Assembly: GCF_021650705.1 (NCBI RefSeq)
Contig: NZ_CP087138.1
Coordinates: 1,922,001 to 1,986,000, forward strand
Origin: Pseudomonas sp. KNUC1026
GTDB lineage: Bacteria; Pseudomonadota; Gammaproteobacteria; Pseudomonadales; Pseudomonadaceae
Length of the DNA: 64,000 bases
Reading direction: 5' to 3'
A program made the position numbers and the translations under genes. Under the pieces are notes generated by a model, which ran no database searches, had not been told where the DNA came from, and worked only from the letters and a program-made list of their open reading frames with translations. Positions within the stretch are counted from its first letter, which is position 1; every line of letters starts with the position of its first letter. Of the stretch, positions 21,725 through 31,573 are shown one piece after another.

Positions 21725-21866
21725 TGAGCGCTCTCCAAGCATACGGTTTGATGCACATGGGATTCACGCGGGGCGAAATCGTTTTACCACGCCCGCGTGA
21801 AAGTGCAGTTTTAAACCAGCAAGGAGTCAAAATGCCACTTATGTTGAAGTTCAGAGTGGGGAAGTG

Positions 21867-21949
21867 TCGTCGCGCGGCAAGCTGCCCGCCCACCGAATGA
21901 TGAACTGCGTAGCTTCAACAAAGTGGGAGGGCGGCTTGCCGCGCGACGA
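21867..21949. repeat. REP-like inverted repeat pair
   Basis: Left arm 21867-21893 (TCGTCGCGCGGCAAGC…CCCAC) is repeated inverted at 21923-21949 (GTGGGAGGGCGGCTTGCC…). The same sequence family recurs at 28041-28116. It lies between the convergent or adjacent ends of the LOV kinase promoter region and the HPP gene stop, as REP/BIME elements usually do. Confidence 0.65.
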
Positions 21950-21959
21950 ACAGCCCGCC

Positions 21960-22427
21960 TCAACTGCGCCTGAGCACCTGCCGGTACAGCCAGGCCAATG
22001 CCACCAGCAGCACCGCCCCGGCCAGGGTCGGCAGCAGCAGGAACGACCAGTTCGGCTGATAAAGAAAGATGATCACCGGGTTGCTGCCTGCCGGCGGATG
22101 CACGGTGTCGGTCGCCACCATCACCACCGCCGCCAGCGCACCGGCTAATGCCATCAAGTACCAGGCGTCGCCCAACCCGTGCAGCACCGCCAGGCCGATG
22201 AACGATGACAGCACATGCCCGCCTATCACATTGCGCGCCCGTGAAAAGGGCGCGTCGGGGAAACCGTACAACAGCACGCACGACGCCCCGAACGAACCCA
22301 TCACCCAGGCCATGGCGGTGAAGTGTGCGAGCGCACCCACCACCGCCAGGGCGCTGAACACCCCTGCGCCCACCGCCAGCAAACGGCGCCCCGTAACGCG
22401 GGGCCTTGCCTGGAGGGCACTGCTCAT
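21960..22427 (-). CDS. HPP-family integral membrane protein
   Basis: A 155-residue protein with four hydrophobic segments and the family-defining HPPAGSNPVI motif (residues ~108-117), plus GSFGASCVLLYGFPDAPFSR in the first loop. HPP proteins have been linked to nitrite transport in plants and cyanobacteria. Here its ATG overlaps the formate dehydrogenase stop as ATGA, so a role in moving a small anion such as formate or nitrite is an inference from context. Confidence 0.82.
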   Translation of the reverse strand: MSSALQARPRVTGRRLLAVGAGVFSALAVVGALAHFTAMAWVMGSFGASCVLLYGFPDAPFSRARNVIGGHVLSSFIGLAVLHGLGDAWYLMALAGALAAVVMVATDTVHPPAGSNPVIIFLYQPNWSFLLLPTLAGAVLLVALAWLYRQVLRRS

Positions 22428-23636
22428 GCCTTGGCCTTGGCCTTGAAGCGTGCCGCTTCTTCCGAGCCACCCGTGGCATTGCCGGCGCTGTAGGAATGTG
22501 CGCCCACGCCTGCCAGCGAACCGCCTTGCACGATCAGGTATTCATCGCGGATCGGCCGGTTCTCGAAATAGCACTCCAGAATCTCGCGAGTGCCATCGGC
22601 GTAGCGCGTCTGCGCCGAGAGGCTGGTGCCGGAAATGTGCGGGGTCATGCCGTGGTGCGGCATGCTGCGCCACGGGTGGTCGGCCGGGGCCGGCTGCGGA
22701 AACCACACATCGCCCGCGTAGCCCGCCAGCTGGCCGCTTTCCAGCGCTTGGGCGATGGCATCGCGGTCGCACAGCTTGCCGCGCGCGGTGTTGATCAGGT
22801 AGGCACCACGCTTGAAGTACTTGAGCGTGTCGGCGTTGATCATGTGCTCGGTTTCAGGGTGCAGCGGGCAATTCAGGGTCACCACGTCGCACACCTTGGC
22901 CAGGCTTTCGAGGCTGGTGTGGTGAGTGAGGTTGAGCTCTTTTTCCACAGCCTCGGGCAAGCGGTGGCGGTCCAGGTAATGCAGCTTCACGTCGAACGGT
23001 TTGAGCAGGCGCAGCACGCGCAGGCCGATACGCCCAGCCGCCACGGTGCCGACGTTCATGCCTTCCAGGTCATAGGAACGGGCCACGCAATCGGCGATGT
23101 TCCACCCGCCCTGGATCACCTGGTTGTAGGACGGGATGTAGTTGCGCACCTGCGACAGGATCATCATCAGCACGTGCTCGGCCACGCTGTTGCTGTTGCA
23201 GTAGGTCACCTCGGCCACGGTGATGCCGCGGTCCATGGCTGCCTGAAGGTCGGTGTGGTCCGAGCCGATGCCGGCGGTCACGATCATCTTGAGCTTCGGG
23301 GCTTTGGCGATGCGTTCGGCCGTCATGTACGCCGGCCAGAACGGCTGCGAGATCACGATCTCGGCATCGTGCAGTTCGCGGTCCAGGGCGCTGTCGGCGC
23401 CGTCCTTGCTGGAGGTCACCACCAGGGTGTGGCCCTGGCTTTCCAGGTAGGTGCGCAGGCCCAGCTCGCCGGTCACGCTGCCGAGCAGGGTGCCTGCCTG
23501 GAAGTCGCGGCCTTTGGGCGTGGGCAACGTCTGGCCGTCGGGGTAGCGTTCGAGCCGGGGCAGGTCGTCGCGGGCGTAGTGGGTGGGGTAGCCGGTGACC
23601 GGGTCGTCGTACAGAACGCACACTGACTTTCGCCAT
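22424..23636 (-). pseudogene. NAD-dependent formate dehydrogenase, indel near start
   Basis: The enzyme oxidises formate to CO2 with NAD+. About 400 residues align throughout with the Pseudomonas sp. 101 FDH as I remember it: YDDPV.GYP, SQPFWPAYMTAERIAK, AGIGSDHTDLQ, the Rossmann motif GTVAAGRIG with Asp in YLDRHR (NAD preference), NTARGKLCDRD (Arg) and MTPHISGT (catalytic His). ATG 23634-23636 encodes MAKV with AAGGA ahead. The frame must change within 23621-23626 to reach CVLYDD, one base too many. If that indel is real, only a GTG at 23623 without RBS remains. I think a read error is likelier. Confidence 0.85.
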
Positions 23637-23768
23637 GGGAGTCGATTCCTTGTTATGGGAGAAGATCGCCGCGTGCAGGGCAGCCAGCGCGCAGCACGGC
23701 GATCATCGACAACCAGGGGTGTGCCGTTCCAATCGTTTGATCGGATGGGCTGATAAGCGAGGGTTATC

Positions 23769-23794
23769 AGCGCCGGCCGGGGTTGGCCGGCGCT
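23769..23794 (-). terminator. Hairpin after gntP
   Basis: AGCGCCGGCC-GGGGTT-GGCCGGCGCT, a perfect 10-bp stem 19 bp downstream of the gntP stop. A following T-run is absent. Confidence 0.55.
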
Positions 23795-23813
23795 GTGTAG
23801 CGGGGAGGAAGGG

Positions 23814-25166
23814 TCAGACCACCAGCGACAGCAGCATGATCAGAATGATGCCGACCACCGACAGGATGGTCTCCATCATCGACCAGGTCTTGAAGGTGTC
23901 GGCCACGCTCATGTTGAAGTACTGCTTCACCAGCCAGAAGCCAGCGTCGTTCACGTGCGACAGGATCACCGAACCCGCGCCGGTGGCCAGCACCAGCAGC
24001 TCGCGGTTCACGTCCGGCACCAGCGTTACGACCGGGGCGACGATGCCTGCGCCGGTGATGGTCGCAACCGTCGCGGAGCCTGTGGCCACACGAATCACCG
24101 CTGCCACCAGCCACGCCAGCAGGATCGGCGAGATCTGCGCCTGCACCGCTAGGTGGCCGATCACATCACCCACGCCGCTGTCGACCAGCATCTGCTTGAA
24201 GCCGCCGCCGGCACCGACGATCACCACGATGGCTGCGGTGGGCGCCAGGCTCTTGTCGAGCAGCTTGAGCACCTGGTCACGGCTGAAGCCGCGCGCGGCG
24301 CCGAAGGTGTACAGCGCCAGCAGCAAGGCGGCGAGCAGGGCAGTGATGGGGTGGCCGATCAGGTCCATCCAGGCGCGCACGACGTGGTCGGCGGGCAAGG
24401 CCACATCGGCCGCGGTCTTGAGTAGCATAAGGAACACCGGCAACAGCACGGTGCACAGGGTCACGGCGAAGCTGGGGAGGTTCTTGCCGTCGGACTCCTT
24501 GGCGATCTGGTCTACCAGCTCCTGGTTGGGCGTGTTGGGCACATAACGCGAAATCAGGTTGCCGAACAGCGGGCCGGCGATGATCGCGGTGGGCAGGCCG
24601 ACCAGCAGGCCGTAGAAGATAGTCTTGCCGATGTCGGCACCGAACACGCCGATAGCCAGCAGCGGGCCCGGGTGCGGCGGTACCAGCCCATGCACCACCG
24701 ACAGGCCTGCCAGCAGCGGGATGCCGATTTTCACCAGCGACAGCCCGGTACGCCGCGCAACCACGAATACCAGCGGGATCAGCAGGATGAAGCCGATCTC
24801 GAAGAACAGCGGGATGCCCACCAGAAAGGCGGAGAACATCATCGCCCAGTGCACGTTCTTCACGCCGAACCAGCGCACCAGGGTCTGGGCGATCTGGTCG
24901 GCACCGCCGGAGTCGGCCATCAGCTTGCCGAGCATGGTGCCCAGCGCCAGCACGATGCCGACAAAGCCCAACACGCCGCCGAAACCGTTCTGGTAGGCCT
25001 GCATCACCTTGGCCACCGGCATGCCGGAGGTCAGGCCGAGAAAGCCGGCCGCCAGGGTCAGGGCGACGAAGGGGTGAATGCGTGCGTGGGTGATGAGCAG
25101 GATCAGGCCGACGATGGTGACGCCGGCATCGAGCAGCAGAAAGGTATTGCGAGACAGCCCGAACAT
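23814..25166 (-). CDS. gntP: Gluconate permease, GntP family
   Basis: A 450-residue inner-membrane symporter with about 12-14 hydrophobic segments. Family blocks include GFLGLTSGMPVAKVMQAYQNGFGG near the N-terminus, VPPHPGPLLAIG, and a C-terminal SHVNDAGFWLVKQYF. ATG 25166 (MFGLSRNTF) has AGAGGCC upstream; the open frame further upstream runs through the kinase gene out of frame and is ignored. It lies 36 bp after the gluconokinase stop in the same direction. Imports gluconate by H+ symport. Confidence 0.92.
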   Translation of the reverse strand: MFGLSRNTFLLLDAGVTIVGLILLITHARIHPFVALTLAAGFLGLTSGMPVAKVMQAYQNGFGGVLGFVGIVLALGTMLGKLMADSGGADQIAQTLVRWFGVKNVHWAMMFSAFLVGIPLFFEIGFILLIPLVFVVARRTGLSLVKIGIPLLAGLSVVHGLVPPHPGPLLAIGVFGADIGKTIFYGLLVGLPTAIIAGPLFGNLISRYVPNTPNQELVDQIAKESDGKNLPSFAVTLCTVLLPVFLMLLKTAADVALPADHVVRAWMDLIGHPITALLAALLLALYTFGAARGFSRDQVLKLLDKSLAPTAAIVVIVGAGGGFKQMLVDSGVGDVIGHLAVQAQISPILLAWLVAAVIRVATGSATVATITGAGIVAPVVTLVPDVNRELLVLATGAGSVILSHVNDAGFWLVKQYFNMSVADTFKTWSMMETILSVVGIILIMLLSLVV

Positions 25167-25201
25167 GGCCTTGGCCTCTTGTTGTGATTGTTGTGTGGCG
25201 G

Positions 25202-25740
25202 TTAGGCCGGTTGTTTGAGATTCACTGCGCCGCACTCGCGCAGCCAGCGGTCGACCTGCGCCGCCAGCTCCGAGACCGGTGCAGTGGCGTCCAGCGGCAG
25301 GGTGTTGGGTTCGCCGGTCGGGACTTCCAGAGCAGCGAACTGGCTGTCCACAAGGCTTGCAGGCATGTAGTGGCCGGGCCGATGCGCCACACGGTAGGCC
25401 GATTCCTCGCGGGTCAGTTCGAGGAACACGAAGCCCAGCTCGGGCACTGCGGCGCGCAAGGTTTCGCGGTAGCGACGCTTGAGCGCCGAGCAGGTCAGCA
25501 CGGGGCGCTCTCCCTGGGCGATCATCGAGGCCATTTCTTCGCCCAGGCGCTTGAGCCAACCCGCGCGGTCGTCGTCGGTCAGGGGAGTGCCGGCACGCAT
25601 TTTTCGATGTTTTCAGGAGGGTGAAAGCTGTCGCCTTCGATCAGGCGGCCGCCGCTGCGTTCGACGATGGCGGCGCCAATGGTGCTTTTGCCGCAGCCGG
25701 TCACGCCCATGACCACCAGCGCGTTGAGGGGAGAGTGCAT
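25202..25740 (-). pseudogene. gnuK: Gluconokinase, one-base deletion in a homopolymer
   Basis: The enzyme phosphorylates gluconate to 6-phosphogluconate. Intact length would be about 179 residues, normal for the family. The P-loop GVTGCGKST and EGDSFHPPENIEK are in the first frame; after the T5 run at 25600-25604 the second frame continues with MRAGTPLTDDDRAGWL and GHYMPASLVDSQFAALE. One more A/T restores it. ATG 25740 has CTGGAGGTACCG upstream. Genes gnuK-gntP form an operon divergent from gntR. Confidence 0.88.
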
Positions 25741-25756
25741 CGGTACCTCCAGGCGG

Positions 25757-25903
25757 GGTAGCGCTGTCTCGGTGGCTTGGGAACACACCGCGCCTTGGTC
25801 GCTACCACTTCGGTTGTTATTCCAGTCGTCCAGGCCGCTCATGCATTCCGACCCCAGGTATAGGGAAAAATTCTGACGGAAGCTGGCGTGAGACAGCGCT
25901 ACC
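25757..25903. promoter_or_regulatory. Inverted 13-bp operator pair between gnuK and gntR
   Basis: GGTAGCGCTGTCT at 25757-25769 and its exact inverse AGACAGCGCTACC at 25891-25903 flank the divergent promoter region. The TAGCGCT core with AAG one base before it (reverse of 25891-25908) agrees with the GntR site described for P. aeruginosa as I recall it. Confidence 0.7.
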
Positions 25904-25966
25904 TTAACCAAATTAAACCGATTGGCAAGTACAATCGCCCCCACTTGAGCCACGATCAGCCTCCTT

Positions 25967-26983
25967 ATGCCCGTCACTGGAAACCGCACCACCGGCCGCC
26001 CCACTCTCAATGAGGTGGCAGCGCTCGCCGATGTTTCACCGATTACCGCCAGCCGTGCCTTGCGCGGGGTGGCAAGCGTGGCGCCGCCGTTGGCCGAGCG
26101 GGTACGCCAGGCGGCGCTGGAGCTGGGTTACGTCGCCAACCCTGCGGCACGCGCCCTGGCCTCGCGGCACAGTGCCTCGGTGGTGGTATTGATCCCGTCG
26201 CTCTCCAACCACCTGTTCATCGACACGCTCGAAGCGATCCACCGGGTGCTGCACCCGCGCGGGCTGGAGGTGCTGATCGGCAATTTTCACTACGACATTG
26301 GCGAAGAAGAAAACCTGATTCGCAATTACCTGGCCTACCGGCCAGCGGGCATGTTGCTGACGGGCCTGGAGCGCAGCGAAGGCTCGCTGCGCATGCTTGC
26401 GGCCAGCCAGGTGCCGTGCGTCCACATGATGGACCTTGCCGATGACCCGGCTCTGGCCTGTGTGGGGTTTTCCCAGCAGCAGGCCGGGCGAGCCGCGGCG
26501 CAACATCTGCTGAGCCAGGGCCGACGGCGCCTGGGGTATATCGCCGCGCAACTGGACAGCCGCGTGCTGCACCGCGCCGAGGGCTTTCGCCTGGCGCTGC
26601 AAGAGCAGGGGCTGTATGACCCGGGCCTGGAAGTGCTGTGCCCGCAGCGTTCATCCATCGGCCTTGGCAGCGAGCTGTTCGAAGGCCTGATTGCGCGCCA
26701 CCCGGAGGTGGACGGCCTGTTCTTCTGTAACGATGACCTGGCCCACGGCGCTATCTACCAGGCGCAGCGCCAGGGCATCGCAGTGCCAGGGCAGGTGTCG
26801 ATGGTGGGCTTCAACGACCTGCCGCCTTCGGCCCACACCGTGCCGCGGCTTACATCCATCCGCACCCCGCGTGCGGAAATCGGCCAGCATGCGGCGCAAA
26901 AACTGCTGGACCGGCTCGACGGCAAGGTCGATCTGCAGCCGCATCTGGACCTGGGCTTCGAACTGGTGGTGCGCGAAAGCTGA
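25967..26983 (+). CDS. gntR: LacI-family gluconate regulator GntR
   Basis: A 338-residue repressor: N-terminal HTH (PTLNEVAALADVSPITASRALRG) and hinge, then a periplasmic-binding-protein-like ligand domain (VVVLIPSLSNHLFIDTLEAI, LGYIAAQLDSR, DGLFFCNDDLAHGAIY). It is divergent from gnuK-gntP with paired inverted operators between, so gluconate or 6-phosphogluconate probably relieves repression of both sides. Confidence 0.9.
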   Translation: MPVTGNRTTGRPTLNEVAALADVSPITASRALRGVASVAPPLAERVRQAALELGYVANPAARALASRHSASVVVLIPSLSNHLFIDTLEAIHRVLHPRGLEVLIGNFHYDIGEEENLIRNYLAYRPAGMLLTGLERSEGSLRMLAASQVPCVHMMDLADDPALACVGFSQQQAGRAAAQHLLSQGRRRLGYIAAQLDSRVLHRAEGFRLALQEQGLYDPGLEVLCPQRSSIGLGSELFEGLIARHPEVDGLFFCNDDLAHGAIYQAQRQGIAVPGQVSMVGFNDLPPSAHTVPRLTSIRTPRAEIGQHAAQKLLDRLDGKVDLQPHLDLGFELVVRES

Positions 26984-27043
26984 CTGCAGTTGAACCCTGA
27001 GGCCCGGGTGCAGCCAGATGCAATGCGCATCCAGTTCAAGGCC

Positions 27044-27577
27044 ATGGCAACCATGCAACGCATCATCGTCGACCCACCGCTGTCTCCCTCGACACCCGAA
27101 GAATCGCCGAGCGTGTTCGACACGCCGCGCGCGCGCCTGGAGTTCTACCGGCGCGAGATCCATTTCGAGTCCAGCCTGCTCTCCAACCGCACCAACGCCT
27201 ACCTGACGGCGCAGTCGTTTCTGGTGATCGCGTTCTGTTCCAGCATGGCGAACGTCAATACTTCTTGGGGGCCGCTGTTCACCATGGTCGCGCCCTCGTT
27301 ATTGGCGTTGCTGGGGATGGTCAGCTCGCTGCATGCCTGGCCGGGCATTCGCGCCTCTTACGAAATCATCGACCATTGGCAGTTCAAGCAACGGCACCTG
27401 CTGGCCAGTGAACCGGCGATGGGCCGCGCCTATGACGATTCGCCGTTGTTCAGCGACTGGGAGAACAGCCAGAAGGGCTACCGCGCCTCCTTGCAGTTCA
27501 GCCTGCGCAGCCCGGTGATCTTCATTGTGTTCTGGGTGCTGCTGGGGCTGTTCGGCCTGTGGGCTCAGTTGCATTGA
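27044..27577 (+). CDS. Two-span membrane protein of unknown function
   Basis: About 177 residues. A soluble N-terminus leads to EFYRREIHFESSLLSNRTNAYLTAQSFL and the first membrane pair (about 65-110), then a cytoplasmic loop and a C-terminal span ending VFWVLLGLFGLWAQLH. Similar bacterial proteins are annotated RipA-type octameric or DUF membrane proteins; I am unsure of that assignment. The start is uncertain: ATGs at 27023, 27044 and 27053 are all possible. It follows gntR closely but is probably not part of gluconate metabolism. Confidence 0.6.
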   Translation: MATMQRIIVDPPLSPSTPEESPSVFDTPRARLEFYRREIHFESSLLSNRTNAYLTAQSFLVIAFCSSMANVNTSWGPLFTMVAPSLLALLGMVSSLHAWPGIRASYEIIDHWQFKQRHLLASEPAMGRAYDDSPLFSDWENSQKGYRASLQFSLRSPVIFIVFWVLLGLFGLWAQLH

Positions 27578-27632
27578 GGCGGCGATGTGCGGCGGTGGGC
27601 AAGGTTTTTGCGCCCGGCTATGATCCAGCTCC

Positions 27633-28028
27633 ATGAACAGCCCCGAGTTGCCCTTGCGTAACCCATGCCCCCCGGGCGCCTGCGTGTGCGAGCGCGAACA
27701 GCTCCAGCAGCCTGGGGCGGATACGCGCGTCCTGTTGCTTACGCGTGATGAAGAGAAGCGGCTCGTTGCTCGGCTGGAGGGTTTGCAGAGCCTGGAGGAT
27801 CTGCAGCGGCTTCAGCAAAGGCTGTATGAGCAATTGGGTGTGCGCTTGGTAGTGGAACCGGGCCCCGGCGAGGTCCGCAGTGCATTGGGCGTGCGTATCG
27901 AGCTGCAACCTCAGCCGGGACTATGCCGCAAGACTTGCAAGGCGGTGCCGGCGGCGGTAAGGCGGGCGATGGTGCAGCAGCCGCCGATTCTCTGGGCGTT
28001 GCTCGACAGCCGCGATTTGCTGGCTTGA
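27633..28028 (+). CDS. Conserved hypothetical protein with Cys-rich N-terminus
   Basis: 131 residues. The N-terminus NPCPPGACVCERE looks like a metal or redox cysteine cluster; a central helical region (EEKRLVARLEGLQSLEDLQRL) follows, then a C-terminal basic stretch with two more cysteines (LCRKTCKAVPAAVRRAM). I do not recognise a named family. A REP-like repeat directly follows. Confidence 0.6.
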   Translation: MNSPELPLRNPCPPGACVCEREQLQQPGADTRVLLLTRDEEKRLVARLEGLQSLEDLQRLQQRLYEQLGVRLVVEPGPGEVRSALGVRIELQPQPGLCRKTCKAVPAAVRRAMVQQPPILWALLDSRDLLA

Positions 28029-28040
28029 GCGGGGCAGGTC

Positions 28041-28116
28041 GCGCGGCAAGCCGCCCTCCCACCACTAGCGCAAAGCCTGTGCAATTAAAGAAGTGGGAGG
28101 CCGGCTTGCCGGGCGC
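28041..28116. repeat. REP-like inverted repeat pair
   Basis: GCGCGGCAAGCCGCCCTCCCAC at 28041-28062 is inverted, imperfectly, at 28093-28116 (GTGGGAGGCCGGCTTGCCGGGCGC). It is the same element type as at 21867-21949 and lies between two convergent genes. Confidence 0.65.
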
Positions 28117-28165
28117 CGTGCAGCGGGCGCCGTGCGACGGGTGCCGCTTCTTCATCCAGCCCACC

Positions 28166-28519
28166 TCACTTCTTCAGAAGCCCCGCCAGCCCGGCAAACG
28201 GGTTGTGCGTAGCAGTGGCCACCTTCGGCGTGCTCAGCGAGCCCTCACCAAAATACTGCTGGTCGGTGTACCGAGCATGTTCGTTGTCGTGGCAGTACAG
28301 GCACAGCAACTCCCAGTTCGAACCGTCCTGGGGGTTGTTGTCGTGGTTGTGGTCGCGGTGGTGCACGGTCAGTTCGCTCAGGCGTTTGCCGGCGAATTCC
28401 CGGGCGCAACGGCCACACACGTGCGGGTACATCTTCAGGGCTTTGTCGCGGTAGCCGCGTTCACGCTCGCGTTGGTTTTCGGCGAGGATGCGGTCGAGTT
28501 TGGAGGTATCGGTGGCCAT
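28166..28519 (-). CDS. yajD: HNH endonuclease-like protein YajD
   Basis: A 117-residue protein with CGRCAREFAG and LCLYCHDNEH zinc knuckles around the HNH core LTVHHRDHNHDNNPQDGSNW. The E. coli YajD family has this architecture; whether it cuts DNA is not established. ATG 28519 (MATDTSKLD) is preferred with AGGTG ahead; the longer frame is not conserved. It is monocistronic. Confidence 0.82.
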   Translation of the reverse strand: MATDTSKLDRILAENQRERERGYRDKALKMYPHVCGRCAREFAGKRLSELTVHHRDHNHDNNPQDGSNWELLCLYCHDNEHARYTDQQYFGEGSLSTPKVATATHNPFAGLAGLLKK

Positions 28520-28603
28520 GGTGCACCTGCGGCGATTCAAAGGCTGCAGTGTATAGCCGGTGCCCACCCGGCGCCATGGCCTGGCGCCAGGTGGCGGCTA
28601 CGC

Positions 28604-29395
28604 TCAACCGCGTTGCGCGGCTTTCCACTCACGCAGCCAGGCGAGGCCTTCGCAGGTGTCACCCTTTGGGCGATACTCGCAGCCCACCCAGCCGGTGTAA
28701 CCCAACCGGTCGATCAGTTCGAACAGGTTGGGATAGTTCAGCTCGCCCAGGTTGGGTTCGTGGCGCTCCGGTACGCTGGCGATCTGAATGTGGCCGATGC
28801 CGGCAAAATCCCGGCACAGCTTACTGCTCACATCGCCTTCGACGATCTGGCAGTGGTAGAAGTCGAATTGCACTTTCAGGTTGCTGGCCCCGACCGCCTT
28901 GACGATGGCCTGAGCCTGGTCCTGGCGGTTGAGGAGAAACCCCGGCATGTCGCGGGTATTGATCGGCTCGATCAGCACCGTTACGCCCACCTTGGCCGCT
29001 TCGGCAGCAGCGAAGGCGAGGTTGGCTTCATACACCGCCTGGTGCTGCGCGCGCAGGCTTTCGCTCGGCAGCAGGCCAGCCATCACGTGGATGCGTTCGC
29101 TGCCCAGCACCGCGGCATAGGCCAGTGCCTGCTGAATGCCTTCCCGAAACTCTGCTTCGCGGCCGGGCAGCGAGGCAATGCCGCGTTCGCCGGCGGCCCA
29201 GTCACCGGGCGGGGCGTTGAACAGCGCCTGCACCAGATTGTTTTCGGCCAGGCGCTGCTTTAGCACCTCGGCCGGGTAGTCATAGGGGAACAGGTACTCC
29301 ACCGCGTCGAAACCGTCGGCCGCCGCAGCGGCGAAACGGTCGAGAAAATCATGCTGCGGGTAGAGCATGCTGAGGTTGGCGGCAAAACGTGGCAT
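28604..29395 (-). CDS. otnI: 2-oxo-tetronate isomerase (hydroxypyruvate isomerase-like)
   Basis: A 263-residue TIM-barrel isomerase of the AP-endonuclease-2 superfamily. Metal-ligand blocks are visible: [10 protein letters not shown] (Glu), VQFDFYHCQ (Asp, His), [13 protein letters not shown] and GCEYRP (Glu). OtnI interconverts 2-oxo- and 3-oxo-tetronate in D-erythronate/L-threonate breakdown. It is the last gene of the ltnD-otnK-otnC-transporter-otnI operon, 23 bp after the transporter. ATG 29395 has GGAG upstream. Confidence 0.87.
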   Translation of the reverse strand: MPRFAANLSMLYPQHDFLDRFAAAAADGFDAVEYLFPYDYPAEVLKQRLAENNLVQALFNAPPGDWAAGERGIASLPGREAEFREGIQQALAYAAVLGSERIHVMAGLLPSESLRAQHQAVYEANLAFAAAEAAKVGVTVLIEPINTRDMPGFLLNRQDQAQAIVKAVGASNLKVQFDFYHCQIVEGDVSSKLCRDFAGIGHIQIASVPERHEPNLGELNYPNLFELIDRLGYTGWVGCEYRPKGDTCEGLAWLREWKAAQRG

Positions 29396-29418
29396 CGCTG
29401 GAGTCTCCTGAATGCGTT

Positions 29419-30876
29419 TTATACCAATGGCCACAGGGCCAGGGTGATCAGAAAGCCCAGGGTCCCCAGAATAGTCACCAGCACCGTCCAGGTGCGCAGC
29501 CCGTCGCCGACGTTCAGGCCTGCCAATTTGGTGAACATCCAGTAACCGGCATCATTGATGTGCGACATCGCCAGCCCGCCACCGCCCATGGCCAGGCACA
29601 GCAGGGCCATCTGGTTGGGGTTCAGGCCCAGGGTAGCGATCAACGGGCCGAGAATGCCGGCGGTGGTCACCAGCGCCACGGTGGTCGAGCCCTGCACGGC
29701 ACGCAGCAGCAGGGTGAGGATGAAGCCCAGCGCGAGCACCGGCAGGCCGGTATTGCGCAGCGCTTCGGAGACCACCGCACCAATGCCGGTATCGACCAGC
29801 ACTTTACCGAACACGCCACCGGCGCCAGCGATCAGGATCACCATCGCCACACCCGGCAGCGCCGAGCCGATCACATCGCTCACCTGCTGGCGGCTCCAGC
29901 CACGGCGCGCGCCCAGCAGCCAGGCGCAGAGCAGGGTGTCGATCAGCAGTGCAACCAGCGGCGCGCCCAGTACCGTCAGCACCCCGCGCAGCGCCGAGTC
30001 GGCCGGCAGCAGGGTGGTGGCGAGCGTGCCCAGCAGGATCAGCACGATCGGCAGCAGGATCAGCGCAACGATGGTGCCGGCGCCTGGAGCCGGGGCGGCC
30101 GGCAAGCGGGCGGCCAGGCTGCTCGCGCTTTCATCCAGCGCACTGCCCTGAGCGGTGTGCTCGGCGTGCTGCTTGGAGTAGTCGTCGCGGGCCCAGGCCT
30201 GGATGTCTTCGTTGCTGATGTGCGGGCCGAATACCTCGGTGCGGATGTCGTCGGTCATGGGGTAGACGCGGCGAGTCATGCGCCCGGCGATGAAGTAGCC
30301 GATCAGGCACAGCACCGCCACGATCGGCAGGCCGAACAGCAGCACGCGGCCAATATCTGCGCCCAACTGGCCGGCAGCGGCCACGGCGCCGGGGTGCGGT
30401 GGCAGGAAGGCATGCACGGCCAGCAACGCCGCACACATTGGCAGGGCGAACACCAGCAGCGGCTTGCGCGTCGCGCGGGCCACGCCATAGGCCAGCGGCA
30501 TCAAGATGATCACGCCCACCTCGAAGAACACCGGGATGCCGACCATGAAGCCGGCGACCGTGAGCGCCAGAGGCGTGCGCCGGTTGCCGAAGCGTTTGAT
30601 CAGTGATTTGGCCAGCGCCTCAGCGCCGCCGGAGAGCTCGATGATGCGGCCGATCATTGCGCCCAGGGCGATGATGATCGCGATGTGGCCCAGCGTTTTG
30701 CCCATGCCACCTTCGATGGTGGCCACCAGGTCGGCCGGTTTTACCCCGGCCACCAGCGCAACGACGATGCTGACCAGCATCAGCGCCACGAACGGCTGGA
30801 ATTTGTAGCGCAGTACCAGCAGCAACAGCACGGCGATGCCGGCCGCCGCGATGCTCATCAACAACATGGGGGTCAT
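29419..30876 (-). CDS. GntP-family transporter for four-carbon sugar acids
   Basis: A 485-residue GntP-type symporter, distinct from the gluconate permease at 23814. It has about 12-14 hydrophobic segments, [14 protein letters not shown] and [11 protein letters not shown] family blocks, and a hydrophilic insert around residues 215-250. GGAG lies 8 bp ahead of ATG 30876. Its position inside the otn operon points to import of threonate, erythronate or similar. Confidence 0.88.
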   Translation of the reverse strand: MTPMLLMSIAAAGIAVLLLLVLRYKFQPFVALMLVSIVVALVAGVKPADLVATIEGGMGKTLGHIAIIIALGAMIGRIIELSGGAEALAKSLIKRFGNRRTPLALTVAGFMVGIPVFFEVGVIILMPLAYGVARATRKPLLVFALPMCAALLAVHAFLPPHPGAVAAAGQLGADIGRVLLFGLPIVAVLCLIGYFIAGRMTRRVYPMTDDIRTEVFGPHISNEDIQAWARDDYSKQHAEHTAQGSALDESASSLAARLPAAPAPGAGTIVALILLPIVLILLGTLATTLLPADSALRGVLTVLGAPLVALLIDTLLCAWLLGARRGWSRQQVSDVIGSALPGVAMVILIAGAGGVFGKVLVDTGIGAVVSEALRNTGLPVLALGFILTLLLRAVQGSTTVALVTTAGILGPLIATLGLNPNQMALLCLAMGGGGLAMSHINDAGYWMFTKLAGLNVGDGLRTWTVLVTILGTLGFLITLALWPLV

Positions 30877-30901
30877 GGAAGTGCTCCGTCTTTTTATTGT
30901 G

Positions 30902-30922
30902 CCCGGGGCGCACGCCCCGGGG
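30902..30922 (-). other. Intra-operon GC hairpin
   Basis: CCCGGGGCG-CAC-GCCCCGGG between otnC and the transporter gene, without T-tract. It could stabilise the upstream mRNA segment or attenuate transporter expression. Confidence 0.4.
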
Positions 30923-30934
30923 TGTTGGGTGCTG

Positions 30935-31573
30935 TTACCAGCGCGCGCCGAAGGCCTGGGCGAGTTCCTCCAGCGCCTGGGCCGGCAGCGGCTCGGGCTT
31001 GGGGTTGCTCATCAGCCACAGGCGGGCGGTTTCTTCGAGCTCTTCCAGGGCATAGGCGGCCTTGGCCACCGAACTTTCCCAGATCACTGGGCCCAGGCGT
31101 TCGAGCATCACACCGCGTACCTGGTTGGCCAGTTGCGCCACTTGCTCGGCCACCTTCGGCGAGCCGGGTCGTTCGTAGGCGATCAGCGGAATGTGGCCGA
31201 CCTTCATCACCTGATAAGGCGTGATGGGCGGGAGGATGTCTTCCGGCGCCCAGACGCCGGCCAGGGTGAGGGCTACCAGGTGGGTGGAGTGGGTGTGCAC
31301 CACGCCGCCGACGCTGGGGTTGCGGTCATACACCTGGCGGTGCAGAGCGAGGGTTTTGGAGGGCTTGTCGCCCGAGACCCATTCCCCGGCCAGGTTCACC
31401 TTGGCGATCGCGGCAGGGTCCAGGCGGCCCAGGCAGGCGTCGGTGGGGGTGATCAGCCAGCCATCGTCGAGCCGCGCGCTGATGTTGCCGGCGCTGCCCA
31501 CGGTGTAGCCACGGCCGAACAGCAGCCGGCCAATGTCGCAGATCTCTTCGCGTTGCTTGGCTTCAGCGCTCAT
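30935..31573 (-). CDS. otnC: 3-oxo-tetronate 4-phosphate decarboxylase (class II aldolase fold)
   Basis: A 212-residue class II aldolase/adducin-family enzyme. The metal-binding HTHSTH triad (residues ~93-98) and conserved GSAGNISARLDDG are present, with ITPTDACLG nearby. OtnC decarboxylates 3-oxo-tetronate 4-phosphate to dihydroxyacetone phosphate. Its ATG overlaps the otnK stop (ATGA). Confidence 0.9.
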   Translation of the reverse strand: MSAEAKQREEICDIGRLLFGRGYTVGSAGNISARLDDGWLITPTDACLGRLDPAAIAKVNLAGEWVSGDKPSKTLALHRQVYDRNPSVGGVVHTHSTHLVALTLAGVWAPEDILPPITPYQVMKVGHIPLIAYERPGSPKVAEQVAQLANQVRGVMLERLGPVIWESSVAKAAYALEELEETARLWLMSNPKPEPLPAQALEELAQAFGARW

